From assembly GCA_045532295.1 (NCBI GenBank), contig JAZSFP010000002.1, positions 62,001-126,000 on the forward strand: a DNA stretch of 64,000 bases, given 5' to 3'. The notes beneath the pieces were generated by a model that saw nothing but the letters and a program-made list of their open reading frames with translations, had not been told where the DNA came from and did no database searches. Of the stretch, positions 17,537-24,895 are shown piece by piece; position 1 is the first letter of the stretch; each line of letters opens with the position of its first letter. This DNA is from UBA10677 sp045532295. GTDB lineage: Bacteria > Bacillota > Clostridia > Christensenellales > Pumilibacteraceae. The translations under genes were made by a program, and so were the position numbers.

Positions 17537-19216
17537 TTAGTTAAGGGTTGACCAAATGCTCTGTTTGTATTGATATAATCCGTTGAAATAAGTTTCCGGG
17601 CTTACCTTATCTTCCCAGAACGAAAGCGCGCAATACTGCTTTTCACTATCGCCCACTTTGGACGAGAAGAAAGCAAGATGCGAAGACTGGTTGTTAAGGA
17701 ATTTAGCAGTAGTAGACATAGGATATACTACGTTCGCGCGCTCTTTCATATCAATTACCGAACGGCCAAAGGGCGAAAGTTCCGACTTTTGCGTGCTGGT
17801 CATAGTATAATTAAGCGCTTTAGGCGTATCCGTCGTTTGAGTAAACTCAATAAGCGATTCGTCCGTATTAACGAACTTAATAAAATCAATCGCAAGATCT
17901 CTCTTTACTCCCGTAAGATTGCCTTTCATAAAGCACATAGAAAGAATATGGTCGTATAAAGTTACGCCTGCGCTTGCGTTCTCGTTCGCTTTGGGAAGGG
18001 GCATAAATGCGAAGTTTCTATTCTTTTTCGACATTTCTTCGCCTATGCTCGACTGCATATCAAGGAAAGTTTGCGCCGCCTCGTTCTGCCACCAAATACC
18101 CTCTACGAGCATTGCTGCCGACTTAGTTTCGCCGTCCTGACCGCCTAAAAGGAAATCGTCTTGGGCGTCGATATGAGTATAGGAAGTCTTAAACGCGTTA
18201 TCGTTATGGTATTTTCCACCCTCAGCGTTTATAAGTTTTTCTACGAACTTGAGCGCGTAATACTTGCCCGCTTGACGAGAAAGTTTATACGCGTCGGTAG
18301 TAGATACCTGCGAAGAGGTTTCGTCTGCAACGAACTGACTGCCGGACGCAGTTCCAAGCGAAGTAGCCGTTCCTTCAAGAGTAAAGTTAAGCGACGCTTG
18401 GCTAAGCCCTTCGTAATCTATTGCAAGCGATTTACAAAGTCCGTCGATATACTCCGACGCAGAGTCGCCGTTCCAAAGCACGGGAATATCTCCGCCCTGC
18501 GCAATGTATTCGCAAAGGATAAAGAATTCCTCGTAAGTTGCGGGAAGTCCGTCGTCGTAATTGCCTTTCTCCCCGTCAGGTCCTGCGCTCTTTACGTCAT
18601 CAGGGTAATAAATAAAGTAATCCTCAAGGCGCGTTCCCGTAGGTTCGTCGATAAAATAATAACCTTTATCATCGAAGAGGTCTACGTTGTAAATTAAACC
18701 GTTATAGCCCGCGTAGTGCGGTATAGCGTAGTAATGAGTACCGTCCGTTTCCGCCACTCCGTAATAAGCGCGCTGTTGTTCAGTCATTTTATCGTAAATC
18801 GTCTTTTCTTCGCCGGGGAGTTCGGTGGTAACCGCCTCGGTAATATCGCCCAAAATTCCTTGCGATTTAAGGTCGTAATAGAAAGCGTACTCAACGAAAT
18901 AAACTTCGTCTCTTCCGTCCAAAACGTCTGCCGCTATACCGGAGGCTTTAGTCTTTTGGGGATTTACCATAACTTGAACGCCTTTCTTACCGCTTTCCAA
19001 CTCGGTGTTTTCGTAAAGCGTTTCAAATCTTTGTTTAACCGAGCGTAACCAGTCAGAACCGTATCCGCCGTTATAGTTAAATACGTAAAGTTGGGTGCGC
19101 GAAGGGTCTACTTCTTCCTCAAACCACTCTTTTTCTTCAGGATTACACGCTAAAGCCGATAACGCGGTAAGAAGGGAAAGAACTATTACTACAAACTTCT
19201 TAAAAAACTGTTTCAC
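17537..19216 (-). CDS. ABC transporter sugar-binding lipoprotein
   Basis: A 559-aa extracellular solute-binding protein of the family-1 type. The lipobox Cys is at 24 (LSALAC). The mature protein shows FNYNGGYGSDWL near the N-terminus, then YYAIPHYAGYNGLIYNVDLF, and a later EGIWWQNEAAQTF segment typical of oligosaccharide binders. It is longer than a monosaccharide binder, consistent with oligosaccharides. Start is GTG at 19216 with an AAGGAG site nine bases upstream. It delivers its ligand to the permeases 16593-17525 and 15662-16588. Confidence 0.88.
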   Translation of the reverse strand: MKQFFKKFVVIVLSLLTALSALACNPEEKEWFEEEVDPSRTQLYVFNYNGGYGSDWLRSVKQRFETLYENTELESGKKGVQVMVNPQKTKASGIAADVLDGRDEVYFVEYAFYYDLKSQGILGDITEAVTTELPGEEKTIYDKMTEQQRAYYGVAETDGTHYYAIPHYAGYNGLIYNVDLFDDKGYYFIDEPTGTRLEDYFIYYPDDVKSAGPDGEKGNYDDGLPATYEEFFILCEYIAQGGDIPVLWNGDSASEYIDGLCKSLAIDYEGLSQASLNFTLEGTATSLGTASGSQFVADETSSQVSTTDAYKLSRQAGKYYALKFVEKLINAEGGKYHNDNAFKTSYTHIDAQDDFLLGGQDGETKSAAMLVEGIWWQNEAAQTFLDMQSSIGEEMSKKNRNFAFMPLPKANENASAGVTLYDHILSMCFMKGNLTGVKRDLAIDFIKFVNTDESLIEFTQTTDTPKALNYTMTSTQKSELSPFGRSVIDMKERANVVYPMSTTAKFLNNQSSHLAFFSSKVGDSEKQYCALSFWEDKVSPETYFNGLYQYKQSIWSTLN

Positions 19217-19263
19217 GATTTTATCTCCTTATTTATTTTATCCATTTTTTATCCATTTAACTT

Positions 19264-20964
19264 CTAATCTTCTATTGACGCTTTCGAACTATTACAAGCG
19301 CGAATTCTATCTCTACTCTCTTTGCTAAACTTATGATTTCTCGACGCCGTCAAAAGCCCGTTCTGTTCTTGCTCAATATCGTAAAGTTGCGTATAACAAA
19401 ATCCACTTAACTTCTTACTTCTTAGTAAAATGCTCGTAAGCGTTACGTAATCGTCAATAAACTTACTTTCGGTGGATATCTGCCTATACCCCCAACCGTT
19501 ATCGTCGCTCGTTACGAACGCCGTACCGCCGTACTCGCTCACGTTTACGGGCTGACCGCCGTAAGGAATATTCTCTCCCGTCCAAGCGGGCGCAAAAGTC
19601 TGATCCGTGGTTATTTCTCCTCTCTCGTCAAGCGCGTCAAGGTGCGCTTTTAAGCGAACGGGGTCGTTATAGCAATGCACGTCGAATAAGTCGGTATTAT
19701 GTCCGTGGTATCCTCCACTTACGTCAACGCAAGGACGAGTACTATCTACCGCTTTCGTTACTTGATACACGCTATCTATAAAACGCACGTCGCGAATTTT
19801 TCTGTCGTCGTAAAAGTTATACCAAGTTTCATTTAGCGGACACCAAGTGATTATCGAGGGATGATTAAAATCGCGCTCAATCGTTGCTACCCACTCTCCG
19901 ATAAAGTCGCCGATACCTTCAAGGTGTTCGTACTTCGTTCCCCAACTTGGGAATTCGCCCCATACCATAAATCCAAGTTTATCGCAATGATATAAGTATC
20001 TCGGCTCGAATACCTTTTGATGTAGTCTTGCTCCGTTAAAACCAAGTTCAATCGCCTTTAATATATCCTCTTTGAACTGGCTTTCGCATACTGCGGTATA
20101 CTGTCCTTCGGGATAATAACCTTGATCGAGAACGAGACGCTGGAATACGCTTTCACCGTTAAGCAAGAACTTATACCCGTCGTACTTAACCTCGCGAAGC
20201 CCAAAATAACTGGTAACCTCGTCCGAGCCGTACTTAATCTTCACGTCGTAAAGATTACCTTTTCCTAACGCCCACAGTTTTCTTTTCGATAGCGGAATTT
20301 CAACGCGTCTCTTATATTTTAAATAGAACTGCGTAGAACCAACCGTTTCCCCGTCAAAGTAAACTTCTATCTCGACTTTGCCTTCGCCTTCCGCGCAAAC
20401 CTCTACTCCTACTGCCGTGTCAGATATATTAGGATAAAACTTTACGCTACGAATATATTCTACGGGCGTTCTTTCAAGATATACCGTTTGCCATATTCCC
20501 GTAGTGCGAGTGTAAAAACATCTATACGGCTTTAATTTTTCGCATTGCTTACCAGAAGGCTGATTAGCGTCCGTGTCGTCGTAAACAACGACCCTAAGTT
20601 GATTTTCGCCTATTTTTACAAATTCAGTAATATCTACCCCAAAAGGCGTATAGCCTCCACGATGTTTTCCTGCCTTTACGCCGTTTATGTAAACGATAGC
20701 CTCGTAGTCAACCGCGCCAAAGTGTAAAAATAGTCTTTCTTTTTCGCTAAGTTCGCTTATCGTAAAGGGACGCTCGTACTCACATTCTCTTATAAAACCA
20801 TCAAGTCCACAACCCGATTTTTCAGACTCAGGACAAAAGGGTACTTCTATTAGTTTTTCATACTTTTCCCCGTCCCTTTGCATAGTAAATTTCCACTTGC
20901 CGTTTAAACTTTGGAAGTTATTTCTCATAAACTGGGGATTAGGATGTTCTGCTCTATAAATCAC
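19264..20964 (-). CDS. GH2-family glycoside hydrolase, cytoplasmic
   Basis: A 566-aa protein: sugar-binding sandwich (1-170), Ig-like domain (170-260) and a TIM barrel (260-560). The acid/base is Glu379 in PLNETW and the nucleophile Glu477 in SEYGG. This is the three-domain core of beta-galactosidases, beta-glucuronidases and beta-mannosidases; the exact sugar is not readable. No export signal. Start is GTG at 20964 behind AAGGTGA; no in-frame ATG fits better. It is the first gene of the operon, 65 bp after the promoter at 21029-21057. Confidence 0.82.
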   Translation of the reverse strand: MIYRAEHPNPQFMRNNFQSLNGKWKFTMQRDGEKYEKLIEVPFCPESEKSGCGLDGFIRECEYERPFTISELSEKERLFLHFGAVDYEAIVYINGVKAGKHRGGYTPFGVDITEFVKIGENQLRVVVYDDTDANQPSGKQCEKLKPYRCFYTRTTGIWQTVYLERTPVEYIRSVKFYPNISDTAVGVEVCAEGEGKVEIEVYFDGETVGSTQFYLKYKRRVEIPLSKRKLWALGKGNLYDVKIKYGSDEVTSYFGLREVKYDGYKFLLNGESVFQRLVLDQGYYPEGQYTAVCESQFKEDILKAIELGFNGARLHQKVFEPRYLYHCDKLGFMVWGEFPSWGTKYEHLEGIGDFIGEWVATIERDFNHPSIITWCPLNETWYNFYDDRKIRDVRFIDSVYQVTKAVDSTRPCVDVSGGYHGHNTDLFDVHCYNDPVRLKAHLDALDERGEITTDQTFAPAWTGENIPYGGQPVNVSEYGGTAFVTSDDNGWGYRQISTESKFIDDYVTLTSILLRSKKLSGFCYTQLYDIEQEQNGLLTASRNHKFSKESRDRIRACNSSKASIED

Positions 20965-21028
20965 GTTTTCGTCACCTTTTTCCTTAATTTAGTAATTTTT
21001 TTTCGCCGTTTTGGGCTTTCTTACTTCA

Positions 21029-21057
21029 ATAATACCCTATTTTTTTTCGCGTGTCAA
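21029..21057 (-). promoter_or_regulatory. Promoter of the 18.7-kb glycan operon
   Basis: The minus strand has TTGACA (21057-21052), a 17-bp spacer and TATTAT (21034-21029). It lies back-to-back with the regulator promoter at 21131-21159. Confidence 0.8.
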
Positions 21058-21079
21058 TAGTATAAACTTACCGATATTT

Positions 21080-21095
21080 AACTGTTTGAGCAGTT
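21080..21095. promoter_or_regulatory. Candidate operator between the two divergent promoters
   Basis: An inverted repeat AACTG-TTTGAG-CAGTT sits midway between the operon promoter and the regulator promoter. The match extends imperfectly to about 21077-21097. It is the best dyad in the interval and a plausible site for the ArsR-type protein 21217-22164. Binding is inference. Confidence 0.4.
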
Positions 21096-21130
21096 TATTT
21101 CCCAAAAAATGAGAAATTAAATTAAATTGC

Positions 21131-21159
21131 TTGCTATTTTTACGCATTTACGCTATAAT
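21131..21159 (+). promoter_or_regulatory. Promoter of the ArsR-type regulator gene
   Basis: TTGCTA (21131-21136), a 17-bp spacer and a perfect TATAAT (21154-21159). The predicted start near 21166 lies downstream of the ATG at 21127, so that longer start cannot be used. Confidence 0.7.
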
Positions 21160-21216
21160 ATAATTGAGGTTTACTTAACTATTCCCAAAAATCAAAAATA
21201 TTTAGAGGTATGCGTT

Positions 21217-22164
21217 ATGTCGTCAATGAGCAGTCCTGACAAAATACTTAACCTTTCAATAAGCGAAACGGAAGACCACGAGAGAATTTGCAAAATCGCG
21301 CACGCAATATCCGTTCCAGAACGAGTAAAAATATTACAAGTTTTGCTTGCTCATACTCAAAACATTTCCGAACTTGCTACCACGCTTAATATTCCAGTAT
21401 CAAGCGTTTCTCGGCACGTAGAAGTTCTATCTGACGCCCAACTTTTGCACGTTTCTTATCAGCCCGGTCGAAAGGGGCATACTAAATACTGTTCTCAAAT
21501 GATAGTTGCTTGCAATCTTAACTTCGGGCTTGCGCATATCCCCTCCTCTATTGAGCACTCGGTTGAAATGCCACTTGGAATGTTTACTGAGTGTAGCGTT
21601 ACGGCGCCTTGCGGAATGGTTGGGAAAACGAGTAAAATCGGAGTTTTCGACGAGCCGAGCGTTTTCTTTGCGCCTGAGCGAGTAAACGCTGAGTGCATTT
21701 GGTTTAATAGCGGTTTTATTAGTTACGCCTTCCCCGTTACGCACGCTCGCGACCAAAAGTGTTCTGAAATATCCTTTTCTTTGGAAATGTGTTCTGAAAC
21801 TATCTATTATAACGACAACTGGCCAAGCGACATTACTTTTTACGTCAATAATAAGGAAATAATCACCGTTACTTCGCTCGGCGATTTTGGGGGAAGACGC
21901 GGTAAATACACACCTGACTTTTGGCCTATAACTTCCACTCAGTACGGCGTTTTGAAAAAAATTACCATTAACTCTCGTGGCGTATTCGTTGACGATAGTC
22001 TAAAACATACGCAAATCGTTTTTGACGACCTTAACCTTTCCGAAGGAAACTCGATACGATTTACTATCGGCATAAAGGAAGACGCTGAACATCGTGGTGG
22101 GATAAACCTTTTTGGTAAAAACTTTGGCGACCATCCTCAATCAATTATAATGACTTTACGCTAA
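21217..22164 (+). CDS. ArsR-type regulator with a C-terminal beta-sandwich-like sensor domain
   Basis: A 315-aa protein. Residues 15-95 are a winged helix of the ArsR/SmtB type (VPERVKILQVLL, ISELATTLNIPVSSVSRHVEVL recognition helix). The classical metal-binding Cys set of the recognition helix is missing. The remaining 220 residues are beta-rich (FTECSVTAPCGMVGK, YYNDNWPSDITFYVNNKEI, GGINLFGKNFGDH) and look like a jelly-roll ligand domain rather than a metal sensor. The start at 21217 is chosen because it has an AGAGG site and lies after the promoter. Divergent from the glycan operon, so it probably controls it in response to a sugar; the ligand is unknown. Confidence 0.75.
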   Translation: MSSMSSPDKILNLSISETEDHERICKIAHAISVPERVKILQVLLAHTQNISELATTLNIPVSSVSRHVEVLSDAQLLHVSYQPGRKGHTKYCSQMIVACNLNFGLAHIPSSIEHSVEMPLGMFTECSVTAPCGMVGKTSKIGVFDEPSVFFAPERVNAECIWFNSGFISYAFPVTHARDQKCSEISFSLEMCSETIYYNDNWPSDITFYVNNKEIITVTSLGDFGGRRGKYTPDFWPITSTQYGVLKKITINSRGVFVDDSLKHTQIVFDDLNLSEGNSIRFTIGIKEDAEHRGGINLFGKNFGDHPQSIIMTLR

Positions 22165-22173
22165 AAAAATAGA

Positions 22174-22203
22174 AAAACGGAGGCATACGCATACCTCCGT
22201 TTT
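22174..22203. terminator. Bidirectional terminator
   Basis: A 10-bp stem AAAACGGAGG/CCTCCGTTTT with a ten-base loop and T-rich flanks on both sides. It serves the plus-strand regulator gene ending at 22164 and the minus-strand ferritin-like gene ending at 22220. Confidence 0.85.
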
Positions 22204-22219
22204 AATTTTTATTAATTTT

Positions 22220-23476
22220 TTATCTACCTATTTTAGTGTTGTCTTTTTGGCGGTCGCGAAGTTCGGGAACGGGGTGGGGAGCAGTTTCAAAGCGGTAATC
22301 CTCTCCACACTCTGCGATATACTCGCCTATTACTTTATGGCTTGCTACGGACGAGGACGAGCCGTTTACTCTATCGTTATAAGCAAAGAACTCGTAATCC
22401 TTATCGAGCGTACGGCTATCTGCGTACTCTTCAAGCACCGCCGTGTCGTGCACCGTATTTTTGAGAATATCACGGATATAAGCCTTATTATTATCAATAT
22501 TCTTATAGAACGAGAGGAGCGTGGGGAATTTGCCCTCTGGAATAACTTGTTGCCACTCTTTCTTTTCGTAAGTTTTTAAAAGATCAGCAGAAAGATGCAG
22601 GTGCGCTACTTCGTCGAGGAAGTGGCGTTCCCAAAGCGCTTTAATTCGCTCGTCTCTCTCCTCTTCCATAAGCGAGAAGTAAACGTAACACTCGGTATAT
22701 TCGTGCATAAGCAAATGTTCAAGCCAAGTTGCGCTACTGTCCATTAAACTTTCGTACTGCGTTACGTGTTGTTCCTCTATCATTGCGATCTCGTTAAAGA
22801 GTTTTCTTCCTAAGTCTGAAGTGTGGAACGCGCCGATATTCATATAATAGTTCATCGTTTGTTGCTCAGCAGCGGTAATAATAGCGGTATTGAGTTTAGT
22901 AATGGGCGTTGCAGTCGAGTTGGATATACCTCTACGGACGTCGTCGTAGGGGTGACGATGCTCCGATATCGTGGGGCGTCCGGGCATAATCTCGGTATAG
23001 CCCCCAACGAGCATCTCGCCCTTTACGCCTTCTTCCATCTCTAAAAGGTCGGCAAAGCGATAAAGGTGATCGAAGTCTTCCAAGAGCGCAAAGTCAAGCG
23101 CTGCTTTTACGTAAGCGTCCGTTTCGTTTTGCGCCATAATAGCGGTAAGGTCGATTGCAAGTTGCTCGTAACCGATCGTGTGCTCAAGAGCGTTTTCGTC
23201 CATAGGCTTAAGTGAAGAAATGGCTTTTTGCTGTTGTTGTTCCACTCTTCGCATAAGTGCAAGCGCGCGACGGATATCGTTGTTTACGCAATGTCGCGCA
23301 AAGTTGTGCTTAAACCAGTTCGCCTCGTACTCCGTTCCGTTCGCCAAAATTATACGAACCTTAGTGTAAGGATCGGTCTCCATTTTGTCGTAGGGACGAG
23401 AGTTGAGTTCTTTCCAACTACGGAACGAACTTTCGATTTTCTCGGGTTTTAGGTTAAAAGGGTTAATTGTTGACAT
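22220..23476 (-). CDS. Ferritin-like diiron protein with three ExxH-type motifs, function unknown
   Basis: A 418-aa soluble, helical protein. Metal-ligand patterns of the ferritin/rubrerythrin superfamily recur: Glu104 (YEQL) with EDFDH at 133-137, Glu204 (AAEQQ) with EEQH at 234-237, and Glu262 (YTECY) with DEVAH at 288-292. That implies two or three four-helix metal-binding bundles, far longer than rubrerythrin (about 190 aa) and lacking its rubredoxin tail. A role in iron storage or oxidative defence is inferred. The ribosome site GGAGG lies inside a hairpin (23480-23507), suggesting translational control or coupling to mscL upstream. Confidence 0.65.
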   Translation of the reverse strand: MSTINPFNLKPEKIESSFRSWKELNSRPYDKMETDPYTKVRIILANGTEYEANWFKHNFARHCVNNDIRRALALMRRVEQQQQKAISSLKPMDENALEHTIGYEQLAIDLTAIMAQNETDAYVKAALDFALLEDFDHLYRFADLLEMEEGVKGEMLVGGYTEIMPGRPTISEHRHPYDDVRRGISNSTATPITKLNTAIITAAEQQTMNYYMNIGAFHTSDLGRKLFNEIAMIEEQHVTQYESLMDSSATWLEHLLMHEYTECYVYFSLMEEERDERIKALWERHFLDEVAHLHLSADLLKTYEKKEWQQVIPEGKFPTLLSFYKNIDNNKAYIRDILKNTVHDTAVLEEYADSRTLDKDYEFFAYNDRVNGSSSSVASHKVIGEYIAECGEDYRFETAPHPVPELRDRQKDNTKIGR

Positions 23477-23507
23477 AAAAAAATACCTCCGTTAACGGAA
23501 GTATTTT
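23477..23507 (-). terminator. Terminator-like hairpin that encloses the ribosome site of the ferritin-like gene
   Basis: On the minus strand a 12-bp stem (with one G-U pair) and a TTAA loop is followed by a T run that leads directly into the ATG at 23476. The 3' arm contains the GGAGG ribosome site. As a terminator it would end the mscL transcript; as an RNA switch it would hide the ribosome site. Confidence 0.7.
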
Positions 23508-23530
23508 CCTTTATTAAATATTTTATACCA

Positions 23531-24130
23531 TTATTCGTTTTTAGTTTCCGCTTGGCTTTTAAGAAGGTCGCGGATATCTTTGAGGACGTCCATTTCCTTC
23601 TCTTCGTTTGCAGCCGCCTCCGCTGCCGCTTTTTCTTCCGCCTCTTTTTTAGCCTTTTCAGCCTCAAGTTCAGCAGTATAGCGTTCAATAGCCTCTTTCT
23701 TGGAAAGTCCTTCCTTTTTGTACTTCTTGATCGCTTGGCGCTTGAAAGCGGCGGACTTTTTAGCGTCCTCGTTCGCTTGCGATATGGAGTTGATTACTCT
23801 TACGATCGTGAAAAGCACGAGAGCGATAAGCAAGAAGTTTATTATAGCGTTGATGAACGCTCCCCAGTCAATATAGATAGACTGCGTAAGATCAAGCACT
23901 TGTACGCCTGCCTCGTCCTTATAGGCAGGAAGTAAGATAGTGTGGATACCGCTTAGACTGTCTTTGCCAAGGATTATAGCAAGCAACCAGTTAATTAGAG
24001 GACGGAGAATATTGTTGGATAAGCCGTTTACGATTGCGGTAAACGCGCCACCAACGATAACGCCGACGGACATATCAAGCACGTTTCCGCGCGTGATAAA
24101 GACTTTGAATTCTTCAAAAAACTTCTTCAT
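23531..24130 (-). CDS. mscL: Large-conductance mechanosensitive channel MscL
   Basis: A 199-aa membrane channel that opens under membrane tension to release solutes during osmotic downshock. The first helix region FKVFITRGNVLDMSVGVIVGGAFTAIV-type sequence is highly typical, as is the INAIINFLLIALVLFTIVR second membrane segment. Family members are usually 120-150 residues; here the cytoplasmic tail is extended by about 60 residues of Lys/Glu/Ala-rich coiled coil. The promoter is at 24161-24189, and the transcript probably ends at, or reads through, the hairpin at 23477-23507. Confidence 0.95.
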   Translation of the reverse strand: MKKFFEEFKVFITRGNVLDMSVGVIVGGAFTAIVNGLSNNILRPLINWLLAIILGKDSLSGIHTILLPAYKDEAGVQVLDLTQSIYIDWGAFINAIINFLLIALVLFTIVRVINSISQANEDAKKSAAFKRQAIKKYKKEGLSKKEAIERYTAELEAEKAKKEAEEKAAAEAAANEEKEMDVLKDIRDLLKSQAETKNE

Positions 24131-24160
24131 TTATTTTCTCCTTTGATTATCGTTAACTCA

Positions 24161-24189
24161 AGTATAACATATACCTAATCAAAAGTCAA
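24161..24189 (-). promoter_or_regulatory. Promoter of mscL
   Basis: Minus strand TTGACT (24189-24184), 17-bp spacer, TATACT (24166-24161). Both hexamers and several flanking bases equal those of the divergent promoter at 24247-24275. Confidence 0.75.
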
Positions 24190-24246
24190 TAATTTACGAA
24201 AATTTATAGAACATCAAAAAAAATTTCAAAATACCATAAATTTTTT

Positions 24247-24275
24247 TTGACTTTTGAAAATTTCCGTGTTATACT
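24247..24275 (+). promoter_or_regulatory. Promoter of the 175-aa membrane protein gene
   Basis: TTGACT (24247-24252), 17-bp spacer, TATACT (24270-24275), followed by a GGAGGTG ribosome site before the ATG at 24301. The sequence mirrors the mscL promoter. Confidence 0.8.
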
Positions 24276-24300
24276 TTGAAAAAAATATGGAGGTGCTTTT

Positions 24301-24828
24301 ATGGCAAAAAAGAAAAAGAAAAAAGACACGCTTTCTCTCGTTTTACTTATCGCAGTTTTAGTGGGTACGATTTGTGCCATAGTCGGTCTCTTTACCGACT
24401 GGTTTATTTCCACTACGACAAGCGCAATTATCGGTTCTGAAAGTAGTTCTAATTACGGACTATTTGCCGAAGAATTTTCAAAATGGGCTGAAAACGCAAC
24501 GGAAAATGGAAATACCGAACTCTTTCCCATCTCTTTAGTAATTATCGCGGGCATCGGCGCAACCGTTCTTTCCGCCGTTTGTCTTCTCTTGGCTCTTCTC
24601 AATAAAGCCGGCGTTTATTCTATGGGTGGACTTCTTAAACTTTTAATTCCCATCGTGGCAATTGTTTTCGGAGTTCTCGTTTTCGTATTTTCCAACTCTT
24701 ACGCAAGTTCACTCGTATCCGTTGACCTCGGTGTTATAGTTGAATCTTCTTGGACGACTGCAGTTGGCGTTTACCTTACGGGAATAGGTTCAATAGTATC
24801 AGGTGGAGCGTACCTTTTTAGTAAGTAA
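24301..24828 (+). CDS. Small four-helix membrane protein, unknown function
   Basis: A 175-aa protein that I do not recognise. It starts with a very basic head (MAKKKKKKD), which should stay in the cytoplasm, then has four predicted membrane segments at about 11-35, 76-100, 108-132 and 150-172. A soluble loop of about 40 residues (SESSSNYGLFAEEFSKWAEN) would face outside. It shares a divergent promoter region with mscL, so a membrane-stress role is possible but unproven. Ribosome site GGAGGTG and a strong terminator support a real gene. Confidence 0.75.
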   Translation: MAKKKKKKDTLSLVLLIAVLVGTICAIVGLFTDWFISTTTSAIIGSESSSNYGLFAEEFSKWAENATENGNTELFPISLVIIAGIGATVLSAVCLLLALLNKAGVYSMGGLLKLLIPIVAIVFGVLVFVFSNSYASSLVSVDLGVIVESSWTTAVGVYLTGIGSIVSGGAYLFSK

Positions 24829-24848
24829 ATAATTTTGACCGCACGAAT

Positions 24849-24881
24849 AAAGGCGATACCTTTTAGCAAGGTATCGCCTTT
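24849..24881. terminator. Bidirectional terminator, 14-bp stem
   Basis: AAAGGCGATACCTT pairs perfectly with AAGGTATCGCCTTT around a five-base loop. It lies between the converging genes ending at 24828 (plus) and 24896 (minus). Confidence 0.85.
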
Positions 24882-24895
24882 GTTTATTTAACATA

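Noticed and set aside
15662..19216. Missing ATPase as a sign of a broken transporter
   Set aside because: Many Firmicutes sugar importers share one MsmX-type ATPase encoded elsewhere, so its absence here is normal.
21127..21216. Upstream start for the ArsR-type gene at 21127
   Set aside because: It lies before the predicted promoter -10 at 21154-21159; ATG 21217 has the ribosome site.
23449..23688. A 79-codon Lys/Arg-rich frame on the minus strand
   Set aside because: It is the coiled-coil tail of mscL read in another frame, running into the next gene's leader.
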